From an uncultured Candidatus Pelagibacter sp. (GTDB lineage: Bacteria; Pseudomonadota; Alphaproteobacteria; Pelagibacterales; Pelagibacteraceae): 6,724 nt of DNA. The notes beneath the pieces are model-generated. The model did no database searches, was not told the DNA's origin, and saw only the letters and a program-made list of their open reading frames with translations. Positions 1 to 6,341 of this stretch are shown here, piece after piece. The DNA is taken from positions 1 through 6,724 of the forward strand of contig CAJQRR010000042.1 of assembly GCA_905612385.1 (NCBI GenBank), written 5' to 3'. The first letter of the stretch is position 1, and the number at the start of each line of letters is the position of its first letter. Made by a program: the position numbers and the translations under genes.

Positions 1-1000
1 AAAAGCCTATTAATTCTTTCATTTCTTTGATCTTTTTTGAGGCAATTTTGTCTGCTTTTTCAGATCCTTGTAATAAAATCGAATCCAAATATTTTTTATC
101 CTCTAATAACTTTTTAATTTCTTTTGAAATTGGTTCAATTTTTTCAGTTAGAATTTCTGATAATTTTTCTTTAAATTCAGAAAAATTCTTTCCACTAAAC
201 TCACTTATGGAGTTTTCTAAATTTTGGTTTTTTAAACTTGAATAAATTCCTAATAAATTTTCTGCCTCTGGTCTTTCAGCCAAATCTTTAATTTCTTCAG
301 GCAATGGTAATGGGTCTGTTTTTGCTTTTTTTATTTTATTTAATATTTCTTCTTTATTATCAGTAAGATTAATTCTACTTAAGTCTGAAGGGTCTGATTT
401 ACTCATTTTTTTTATTCCATTCTTAAGACTCATTATTCTAGAAAATTGTTTTTGTATCAAGGGTTCTGGTACTTTTAAAAAATCAGACCTATTAAAATCA
501 TTATTAAATTTTTGTGCAATGTCTCTACAAAGCTCTAAGTGCTGTTTTTGATCGTCACCAACTGGGACATGGGTTGCATCATAAAGTAAAATATCCGCCG
601 CCATTAAAACTGGATAAGAATAAAGGCCAATACTTGCTTTCTCCTTATCTTTTCCAGCTTTTTCCTTAAATTGTGTCATTCTATTAAGCCAACCTATTCT
701 TGAAACACAGCTTAAAATCCATGCAGCCTCTGAATGAGCTGAAACCATTGACTGATTAAAGATGATGCTGCTAGCTGGATCAATTCCACATGCAATAAAT
801 GTAGCTGCTGTTTCTCTTATATTCTTTTTCAATTCTGTGGGATCTTGTTTAACTGTTATTGCATGAAGATCTACAACGCAAAAAATGCATTGATTTTCTT
901 TTTCATTTTGAAGTTCTACAAAGTTCTTAATTGCACCAAGATAGTTTCCAAGGTGAAGGTTGCCTGTTGGCTGAACTCCTGAAAAAATTTTTTTAGTCAT
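1..1000 (-). CDS. trpS: Tryptophanyl-tRNA synthetase, 3' end cut by window edge
   Basis: This cytoplasmic class I aminoacyl-tRNA synthetase charges tRNA-Trp with tryptophan using ATP. Reading from ATG at 1000-998, 333 codons stay open to base 2, ending ...KELIGF. Bacterial TrpRS is usually about 330-340 residues, so only the last residue or so and the stop should be missing. Visible motifs are the HIGH-type signature HLGN (residues 16-19, within [13 protein letters not shown]), the segment [21 protein letters not shown] (148-156) and KMSKS (198-202). D136 in MAADIL is probably the counterpart of the tryptophan-recognising aspartate of Bacillus TrpRS. The C-terminal third is lysine- and glutamate-rich helix, as expected for the anticodon-binding region. 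The start lies one base after the murJ stop (TGA-C-ATG on the minus strand) with no Shine-Dalgarno sequence, so translation probably depends on ribosomes finishing murJ. Family assignment is very secure; coupling is inferred. Confidence 0.97.
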   Translation of the reverse strand, partial: MTKKIFSGVQPTGNLHLGNYLGAIKNFVELQNEKENQCIFCVVDLHAITVKQDPTELKKNIRETAATFIACGIDPASSIIFNQSMVSAHSEAAWILSCVSRIGWLNRMTQFKEKAGKDKEKASIGLYSYPVLMAADILLYDATHVPVGDDQKQHLELCRDIAQKFNNDFNRSDFLKVPEPLIQKQFSRIMSLKNGIKKMSKSDPSDLSRINLTDNKEEILNKIKKAKTDPLPLPEEIKDLAERPEAENLLGIYSSLKNQNLENSISEFSGKNFSEFKEKLSEILTEKIEPISKEIKKLLEDKKYLDSILLQGSEKADKIASKKIKEMKELIGF

Positions 1001-1001
1001 G

Positions 1002-2528
1002 TCAATAGTTTAAATTAATATCACTTCTTTTAAAAGCCTTGATTAAAATTGCAATCAAAAGATAAAATACTAGCCCCATTATAACTGCACTAATTAAATA
1101 AATAGCTTTGAAGCTTGCATCATAAAGCAACTTGTCATTAAAAAAATTAACCACATAGTTAAAAAATATTCCCATCAATGCTGAAGCTAATAAAATTTTA
1201 ATAAACCTATTTATAAATATTAAATTAAATCTAAATAAATTATTCATTTTTAAAAAAATAAATAATAAAATGGCATTAAACCAAGATGATATTGTTGTTG
1301 CTATTGGTATAATTATAAATCCAACTTCCTTGAAGAACACAATACTAATCAACACATTCAATAAAACAGAGGTTAAAGAAATATAAAAAGGCACTTTTGT
1401 ATTGTGGCGTGCGAAAAAAAAAGCTGAAAAAACTTTAATAAGAGAAAATGCTGGTAATCCAATGGCAAAATAAAATAAAGCTTTTGCTGAGTTTATAGAG
1501 CTTAATTCATCGAAAGAACCATACCCAAATAAAGAGGATATAATTTCTTCAGATGCAACGAGTAATGCTATTGTTGCTGGAATACTTAAAAACAGACTTA
1601 ACTCTAGAGCCTTATTTTGTATAGAGTTTATTTTTTCTTTTTTATTACTCTGAACATGCTTTGAAAGTTGAGGAAGTATTACTGTGCCTATTGCAATTCC
1701 CGCAATAGCAAGATTTATTTGATAAATTCTATCTGCATAATAAAGATAAGATACTGCACTAGCTTGAAAAGATGCAATGATTGTCCCTACTAAAATATTT
1801 ATTTGAGTAACACCAGAAGAAAAAATACTTGGAAGCAATTTTCTAAAAAAAATTTTTACTTTATTGTCAATTTTAAATGAAAAATTAATCTTAGGAGAAA
1901 AATATTTTTTTACAAAAAAATATAAAAAAATAAACTGCAAGACCCCCGAAGCAGTTACTGCATAAGATAGGTAATATACCAATTCATCATTTAAGATTTT
2001 TGCAAATAACAACACTCCAATTAAAAGAATGTTTAAGATAATAGGTGTTGCTGATGCTATGGCAAATTTATTGTGTGTATTTAAAATAGCAGAAAAAAAA
2101 GATGCCAAGCTAATAAATATTAAAAAAGGGAAAGTAATTCTTGTTAAAGTTATTGCTAATTCCATTTTTTGATAATCATCTTCAAAGCCTGGCGCTATTA
2201 AAAAGATAAATATTGGCATCAGTGTCTCGATGATAAGGACTAAAAAAAATAATCCCACTATAAGTAAATTAAATATATTATTTGCGAATTTTTGTGAGTT
2301 TTTTTTATTACCTAATAGTGATGAATAGCTAGGTACAAATGCAGCGTTAAAAGTTCCTTCTGAAAATAGCCTTCTAAATGTATTGGGTATTCTAAATGCA
2401 ACAAAGAAGGCATCTGCCAAAGGTCCTGCACCAAGGAACACTGCTATCAATATGTCTCTTACATAACCTAATAATCTACTTATTATTGTAAAGAAGCTAA
2501 ATGTGCCTGTTGACTTAATAAGGTTCAT
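1002..2528 (-). CDS. murJ: Lipid II flippase MurJ (MviN)
   Basis: MurJ is an inner-membrane protein of the MOP superfamily that flips undecaprenyl-linked peptidoglycan precursor (lipid II) to the periplasmic side. The 508-residue length fits the family. Hydrophobic segments run along the whole protein, consistent with the usual 14 helices. The N-terminus carries the family signature SRLLGYVRD (residues 17-25) followed by [16 protein letters not shown] and [17 protein letters not shown]18, R24, D39 and R52 fall at the same numbers as functionally important residues of E. coli MurJ. R267 in YYADRIYQ probably matches E. coli R270. The start at 2528 gives the typical short N-terminus; two out-of-frame ATGs lie just upstream, and no ribosome-binding site is seen. 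trpS follows after one base, forming a two-gene transcript, and maeB diverges 50 bases upstream. Identity is secure; a minus-strand promoter in the 50-base gap is inferred. Confidence 0.97.
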   Translation of the reverse strand: MNLIKSTGTFSFFTIISRLLGYVRDILIAVFLGAGPLADAFFVAFRIPNTFRRLFSEGTFNAAFVPSYSSLLGNKKNSQKFANNIFNLLIVGLFFLVLIIETLMPIFIFLIAPGFEDDYQKMELAITLTRITFPFLIFISLASFFSAILNTHNKFAIASATPIILNILLIGVLLFAKILNDELVYYLSYAVTASGVLQFIFLYFFVKKYFSPKINFSFKIDNKVKIFFRKLLPSIFSSGVTQINILVGTIIASFQASAVSYLYYADRIYQINLAIAGIAIGTVILPQLSKHVQSNKKEKINSIQNKALELSLFLSIPATIALLVASEEIISSLFGYGSFDELSSINSAKALFYFAIGLPAFSLIKVFSAFFFARHNTKVPFYISLTSVLLNVLISIVFFKEVGFIIIPIATTISSWFNAILLFIFLKMNNLFRFNLIFINRFIKILLASALMGIFFNYVVNFFNDKLLYDASFKAIYLISAVIMGLVFYLLIAILIKAFKRSDINLNY

Positions 2529-2578
2529 AAATCATATTAGTCATAAATTAGCTCCATTTGTATATCTAAATACCATAA
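2529..2578. promoter_or_regulatory. Divergent murJ / maeB intergenic promoter region
   Basis: This 50-base gap must hold the promoters of both divergent genes unless they start inside the neighbouring gene. On the minus strand a TAATAT box (2539-2534) ends five bases before the murJ ATG, so if used it would give a leaderless or nearly leaderless mRNA. On the plus strand TATATC at 2561-2566 is the best -10-like match for maeB and would leave only a few bases of leader. No good -35 box is seen on either strand. The gap is too short for a typical riboswitch, and I see no operator-like inverted repeat. In DNA this AT-rich, -10 matches occur by chance, so the individual boxes are weak calls. Confidence 0.35.
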
Positions 2579-4867
2579 ATGAAAAAAACTAAAATAGATC
2601 ATTATACTGATAAAGAAGCCTTAGAATTCCATACCCAGAATAAACCTGGAAAAATTGAAATAAACTCTTCAAAACCAATGACAACTAAAAGAGATTTGGC
2701 ATTGGCTTATTCTCCTGGTGTGGCTGTTCCTGTTCAGGCTATATATGATAATCCAGAAACTGCCTACGATTACACTTCTAAAGGAAATCTAGTTGCAGTG
2801 ATTAGTAATGGCTCTGCAATTTTAGGCATGGGTAATTTAGGTGCGTTAGCCTCAAAACCTGTCATGGAAGGAAAAGCAGTTTTATTTAAAAGGTTTGCAG
2901 ATATAGATTCTATAGATTTAGAAATTGATTCACAAAATGCAGATGAAATTATCAATAGTGTTAAAAATTTTGCATGTAGCTTTGGTGGAATTAACTTAGA
3001 GGATATAGCCGCTCCTGATTGTTTTATTATTGAAGAAAAATTAAAAGAAATTTTAGACATCCCGGTCTTTCATGATGATCAGCATGGAACGGCAATAATA
3101 ACAACTGCGGCTTTGCTTAATGCTTTAGATATCAGTGGAAAATCAATAAAAGATGTTAAAATTATTGTTAATGGAGCTGGTGCTTCTGCAATTGCTTGTA
3201 CAAACTTGTTTAAAAATAGTGGTGTTCCAAATGAAAATGTAACCATGCTCGACCGTAAAGGAGTAATTTATAGGGGAAGAACAGAGGGTATGGATCAGTG
3301 GAAATCTGCTCATGCAATTGATACAAAAAATAGAACCTTAGAAGAAGCCATCAACGGAGCTGATGTATTTTTAGGATTATCTGCAAAAGGAGCTTTAAAA
3401 AAAGAACTAGTAAAAACTATGGCAAAGAACCCAATAATTTTTGCTTGTGCTAATCCAGACCCAGAAATAACTCCTGAAGAAATAATGGAAGTTAGAGATG
3501 ACGCTATTATAGCGACTGGAAGGTCTGATTATCCAAATCAAGTAAATAATTTAATTGGTTTTCCATACATCTTCAGAGGAGCTTTAGATGTAAGAGCTAC
3601 TACAATTAATGAAGAAATGAAAGTAGCTGCTGCAAACGCAATAGCAAAATTAGCAAGAGAAGATGTTCCCGATGAAGTTGTTGCTGCAATGGGTGGTGAT
3701 CGTCCTAAATATGGTAAAGATTATATAATTCCATCCACTTTTGACCCAAGATTAATTAGTGTAATTCCTGCAGCTGTTGCAAAAGCAGCAATGGACAGTG
3801 GTGTTGCAAAAAAAAATATACAAGATTTTGAAGTTTATAAAGACCAGCTTAAACAAAGATTAGATCCTTCTGTAACTATTATGCAAGGTATCAACTCTTA
3901 TATTAAAAAAAATCAAAAAAAAATTGTTTTTGCAGATGGAGAGGATGAAAATACTCTTAAAGCTGCAATTGCATTTAAAAACTCTAAGCTAGGTATTCCA
4001 GTCTTAGTTGGTAAAAAAGAAAAAATTAAAGAAAGAATAAAAGAAATTGGCTATAATGAAAATTTTGATATTGAAATAGTAAATTCTCAAAACTCTGAAA
4101 AAAGAGAAAAATATGTAAATTTTTTATTTAAAAAAATGCAAAGAGAACAGGGTCTTTTAGAAAGAGACTGTGATAGGCTTGTAAGAAACGATAGAGTAAT
4201 ATGGGCGTCCTGTATGGTGGCGTGTGGAGATGCAGATGGTGCAGTTACTGGAAACACCAGAAGATTTGGCGCATCTTTAGACAAAGTTACACAAGTAATA
4301 GATGCTCGACCAGGTGAAATAATGTTTGGTTTAAATATGGTTGTTGCAAAAGGAAAAACTATTTTTGTAGGAGACACTAGTGTTAACGAATACCCAAGCT
4401 CAGAAGAGCTTGCTGAAATTGCCATATCAGCTGCAAGAGTGGTTAAACTATTTGGTTTTATTCCAAAGGTTGCTTTTGTTTCTCATTCAACTTTTGGTCA
4501 ACCCCTTACGAGCAGAACAAAACATATAAAAAAAGCAGTTGAAATTTTAAAAGATAAAAATGTAGATTTTGATTTTGATGGGGACATGCAACCAGATGTT
4601 GCTCTAAACGCTGAATATAAAGAACTTTATCCTTTTTCTAGTATTGTTGGAAATGCAAATATTTTGATAATGCCTGGACAACACAGTGCCGCTATTTCTT
4701 ATAAAATGATGAAGAGTTTAGGTGATACAAAAGTTATTGGACCTTTGTTAATTGGCTTAGGTCAACCTATTGAAATAGCTCCTTTAAGATCTTCTACATC
4801 AGAAATAATAAACTTAGCTTCTGTTGCCGCCTACTCTGCTGATGTGATTGAATATAAAAAGAATTAA
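2579..4867 (+). CDS. maeB: Malic enzyme fused to phosphotransacetylase-like domain (MaeB type)
   Basis: This enzyme decarboxylates malate to pyruvate and CO2 with reduction of NADP+ (usual for MaeB), linking the TCA cycle to pyruvate and NADPH supply in the cytoplasm. The 762-residue length is typical of large bacterial MaeB. The malic-enzyme half is residues about 1-430. It has Y44 in AYSPGVA, K99 in EGKAVLFK (the likely general base), metal ligands E141, D142 and D167 (in FHDDQHGTA), and the dinucleotide motif GAGASA at 199-204. The second half, from about residue 440, is phosphotransacetylase-like: it opens with KKIVFADGEDENT (447-459) and contains GDADGAVTG (550-558). Its C-terminal segment reads GLGQPIEIAPLR where true Pta has a VNDLSRG-like catalytic motif. 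The domain is therefore probably an oligomerisation and acetyl-CoA-sensing module, as in E. coli MaeB, not an active Pta. Cofactor preference is not proven by the sequence. No Shine-Dalgarno sequence precedes the ATG. Confidence 0.96.
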   Translation: MKKTKIDHYTDKEALEFHTQNKPGKIEINSSKPMTTKRDLALAYSPGVAVPVQAIYDNPETAYDYTSKGNLVAVISNGSAILGMGNLGALASKPVMEGKAVLFKRFADIDSIDLEIDSQNADEIINSVKNFACSFGGINLEDIAAPDCFIIEEKLKEILDIPVFHDDQHGTAIITTAALLNALDISGKSIKDVKIIVNGAGASAIACTNLFKNSGVPNENVTMLDRKGVIYRGRTEGMDQWKSAHAIDTKNRTLEEAINGADVFLGLSAKGALKKELVKTMAKNPIIFACANPDPEITPEEIMEVRDDAIIATGRSDYPNQVNNLIGFPYIFRGALDVRATTINEEMKVAAANAIAKLAREDVPDEVVAAMGGDRPKYGKDYIIPSTFDPRLISVIPAAVAKAAMDSGVAKKNIQDFEVYKDQLKQRLDPSVTIMQGINSYIKKNQKKIVFADGEDENTLKAAIAFKNSKLGIPVLVGKKEKIKERIKEIGYNENFDIEIVNSQNSEKREKYVNFLFKKMQREQGLLERDCDRLVRNDRVIWASCMVACGDADGAVTGNTRRFGASLDKVTQVIDARPGEIMFGLNMVVAKGKTIFVGDTSVNEYPSSEELAEIAISAARVVKLFGFIPKVAFVSHSTFGQPLTSRTKHIKKAVEILKDKNVDFDFDGDMQPDVALNAEYKELYPFSSIVGNANILIMPGQHSAAISYKMMKSLGDTKVIGPLLIGLGQPIEIAPLRSSTSEIINLASVAAYSADVIEYKKN

Positions 4868-4874
4868 TTCTTTT
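4857..4874. terminator. 18-base perfect palindrome at maeB/dolP convergence, possible weak bidirectional terminator
   Basis: AAAAGAATTAATTCTTTT is its own reverse complement and is centred on the shared TTAA of the two stop codons. As RNA it could fold into a seven-base stem with a four-base loop (UUAA), running into U residues on either strand. A second AATTCTT at 4876-4882 could pair instead with AAGAATT at 4859-4865. Only one G-C pair is present, so the hairpin would be weak. It is nevertheless the only terminator-like structure available, since the convergent genes have no spacer. The palindrome is directly visible; the terminator role is inferred. Confidence 0.3.
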
Positions 4875-5457
4875 GAATTCTTAAGTCTTCAACTAAAATA
4901 ATGCTTGCTATAACATCCTCGACATCAAGTATCTCTTTTGCTTCACTTATAACCTCTTTTTTTTCATCCCCAGTTAGAGAAATTCCATAAATAAATATTT
5001 TTTTCTTATAAGTATCTATTTGATAATTTGTTGCCTTAACTTTTTTATTAAATATTAAAGCTGTACGCAATTGAGAAGTTATCAATAAATCTTTAGCTGA
5101 TTGTTGAAAATTAAAATCTTCTTTTAACTTAATATCATTTTTAACTGATCTAACCCCTTTGGTTTCCCACGCTAACTTTGTAATTTGAAGTTTTTCTTCT
5201 GGGTCTTCAACTTTCCCTGTTAAAAAAATTCTACCATCTAAAACTTTTGTACTTACAGATAACAAATGGTCTTTATCTCTTAGTACCAATCTTGTTGCTA
5301 AGCTTTTCTGCATTACGGAATCATCTATTTGAGTACCTAGGGACCTTGGATCCAATGCAACACTAACACCTGTTCCAAAAACTCCTTTTGAACTTATTCC
5401 AATACATCCAGTAAAGATTAAAAAAATTAAACTTATTAAAAAAATTCTACTTTTCAT
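4864..5457 (-). CDS. dolP: Two-BON-domain lipoprotein, DolP (YraP) family
   Basis: This is an exported lipoprotein likely anchored in the outer membrane. In E. coli, DolP binds anionic phospholipids and supports outer-membrane integrity and envelope stress tolerance. The 197-residue protein (E. coli DolP is about 191) starts with a signal peptide MKSRIFLISLIFLIFTGC. C18 is preceded by F-T-G, an acceptable though not ideal lipobox. The segment DPRSLGTQIDD (36-46) closely resembles the DPRS-GTQ-DD stretch I recall at the start of mature E. coli DolP. BON domain 1 spans about 44-111 with the turn GRIFLTGKV (75-83). BON domain 2 spans about 118-193 with KKIFIYGISLTGDE. The ATG overlaps the last 11 bases of rsmI in another frame, so the two genes are probably co-transcribed and translationally coupled. 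Its stop overlaps that of the convergent maeB. Family call is strong; cellular role is transferred from E. coli. Confidence 0.9.
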   Translation of the reverse strand: MKSRIFLISLIFLIFTGCIGISSKGVFGTGVSVALDPRSLGTQIDDSVMQKSLATRLVLRDKDHLLSVSTKVLDGRIFLTGKVEDPEEKLQITKLAWETKGVRSVKNDIKLKEDFNFQQSAKDLLITSQLRTALIFNKKVKATNYQIDTYKKKIFIYGISLTGDEKKEVISEAKEILDVEDVIASIILVEDLRIQKN

Positions 5458-6310
5458 TTTTTAGTTTTAGACAATAATTATAAATTTCTTTTTTAGGCAC
5501 ATTGGTATTTTGACTAATTAAATCAGTAATATCTTTAATGGTTAATTTTTTAATCATTTTTTGAATATTTTTTTTATCAGATTCTTTTAGAATTATCGAA
5601 GAGTTTTTTTCCTTAAGTTTTTCAGAGATAACAATTGTTAGTTCTCCCTTTGGATCAGGTTTAAAAAGTTCAAGGTCATCAATATCTGATCTGATATATT
5701 CCTCATAAAATTTTGTCATCTCTCTACATATTAAAATTTTTCTACCTGAAAAGTGATTCTTAATATCTTTTATAGATTTATTAAATTTTCGTGGCGAGAT
5801 AAAAAAAACAATACAACCATTTAAGTTTGATAATTTTTCAAAGTCCTCTTTTAACTTATTATTTTTTTCAGGAAAGAACCCATAGAAAAAGTACTTTTCA
5901 TCAAAACCACTGATAGAGACAGCTGTTGAAACGGCTGATGCACCTGATATTGGAAAAATATTAATATTATTTTTTACACACTCATTAATCAATATTGCCC
6001 CAGGGTCAGAAACAGCAGGAGTTCCAGCATCAGAAATTAGCGACACGATACAGCCTGAATTTAAAATATCCACTATTTTTGATAAATTTTTTTTTTCGTT
6101 AAATTTGTGATTTGAAATTAATTTTGACCTAATTTCATACCTATCTAATAAATTTTTTGAAGTACGGGTATCTTCACACAATATATATTCTGATTTTTTT
6201 AAGACATCTAGGGCTCTCAGAGTAATGTCACTTAAGTTTCCAATCGGAGTTGCAACGATATAAAGACCACTTTTAAGTTTATTATTTTTATTTTCAGTGT
6301 GTAGAATCAT
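5447..6310 (-). CDS. rsmI: 16S rRNA 2'-O-ribose C1402 methyltransferase RsmI
   Basis: RsmI uses S-adenosylmethionine to methylate the ribose of C1402 (E. coli numbering) in the decoding centre of 16S rRNA, acting in the cytoplasm. It belongs to the tetrapyrrole methylase superfamily. The 287-residue length fits. The signatures appear in order: GLYIVATPIGNLSDITLRAL (15-34), EDTRTS (46-51), SLISDAGTPAVSDPG (90-104) and FFYGFFPEK. A C-terminal helical tail (about 250-287, ending ISQNTNVPKKEIYNYCLKLK) matches the small DNA/RNA-binding-like helical domain of the family. The usual PIPGPSA-type loop reads PISGASA here (120-126), losing two prolines. The start at 6310 gives a 14-residue lead-in; no Shine-Dalgarno sequence is present. 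dolP overlaps its end by 11 bases, and the LpoA-like gene diverges 31 bases upstream. Identity is very secure. Confidence 0.96.
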   Translation of the reverse strand: MILHTENKNNKLKSGLYIVATPIGNLSDITLRALDVLKKSEYILCEDTRTSKNLLDRYEIRSKLISNHKFNEKKNLSKIVDILNSGCIVSLISDAGTPAVSDPGAILINECVKNNINIFPISGASAVSTAVSISGFDEKYFFYGFFPEKNNKLKEDFEKLSNLNGCIVFFISPRKFNKSIKDIKNHFSGRKILICREMTKFYEEYIRSDIDDLELFKPDPKGELTIVISEKLKEKNSSIILKESDKKNIQKMIKKLTIKDITDLISQNTNVPKKEIYNYCLKLKNEK

Positions 6311-6341
6311 TGCGATATAATCGTTATAATAATATCATTAA
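6311..6341. promoter_or_regulatory. Divergent rsmI / LpoA-like promoter region with tandem TATAAT boxes
   Basis: This 31-base gap contains two perfect -10 boxes on the plus strand, TATAAT at 6316-6321 and 6325-6330. They lie in a tandem nine-base repeat, CGATATAAT then CGTTATAAT (6313-6330). The first would start a message with a leader of roughly 14 bases and the second of roughly 5. No convincing -35 box is seen 16-18 bases upstream, where the DNA is already rsmI coding sequence (TTCAGT at 6293-6298 is the best, three of six matches). On the minus strand TATAAC (6328-6323, overlapping the second plus-strand box) could serve rsmI, also with a very short leader. The box matches are seen directly; promoter use is inferred. 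Confidence 0.5.

Noticed and set aside
27..245. Plus-strand 72-codon open frame
   Set aside because: It lies wholly inside trpS on the opposite strand, matches no family I recognise, and trpS is clearly the real gene.
2529..2578. Possible riboswitch upstream of maeB, since SAR11 controls some carbon genes with glycine riboswitches
   Set aside because: Fifty bases shared by two divergent promoters cannot hold a glycine aptamer, and no conserved stem is visible.
2770..3060. Minus-strand 96-codon open frame
   Set aside because: It is antisense to conserved malic enzyme motifs of maeB and has no recognisable domain or initiation signal.
4087..4425. Minus-strand 112-codon open frame
   Set aside because: It is antisense to the phosphotransacetylase-like domain of maeB; its serine-rich composition is a shadow of the coding strand.
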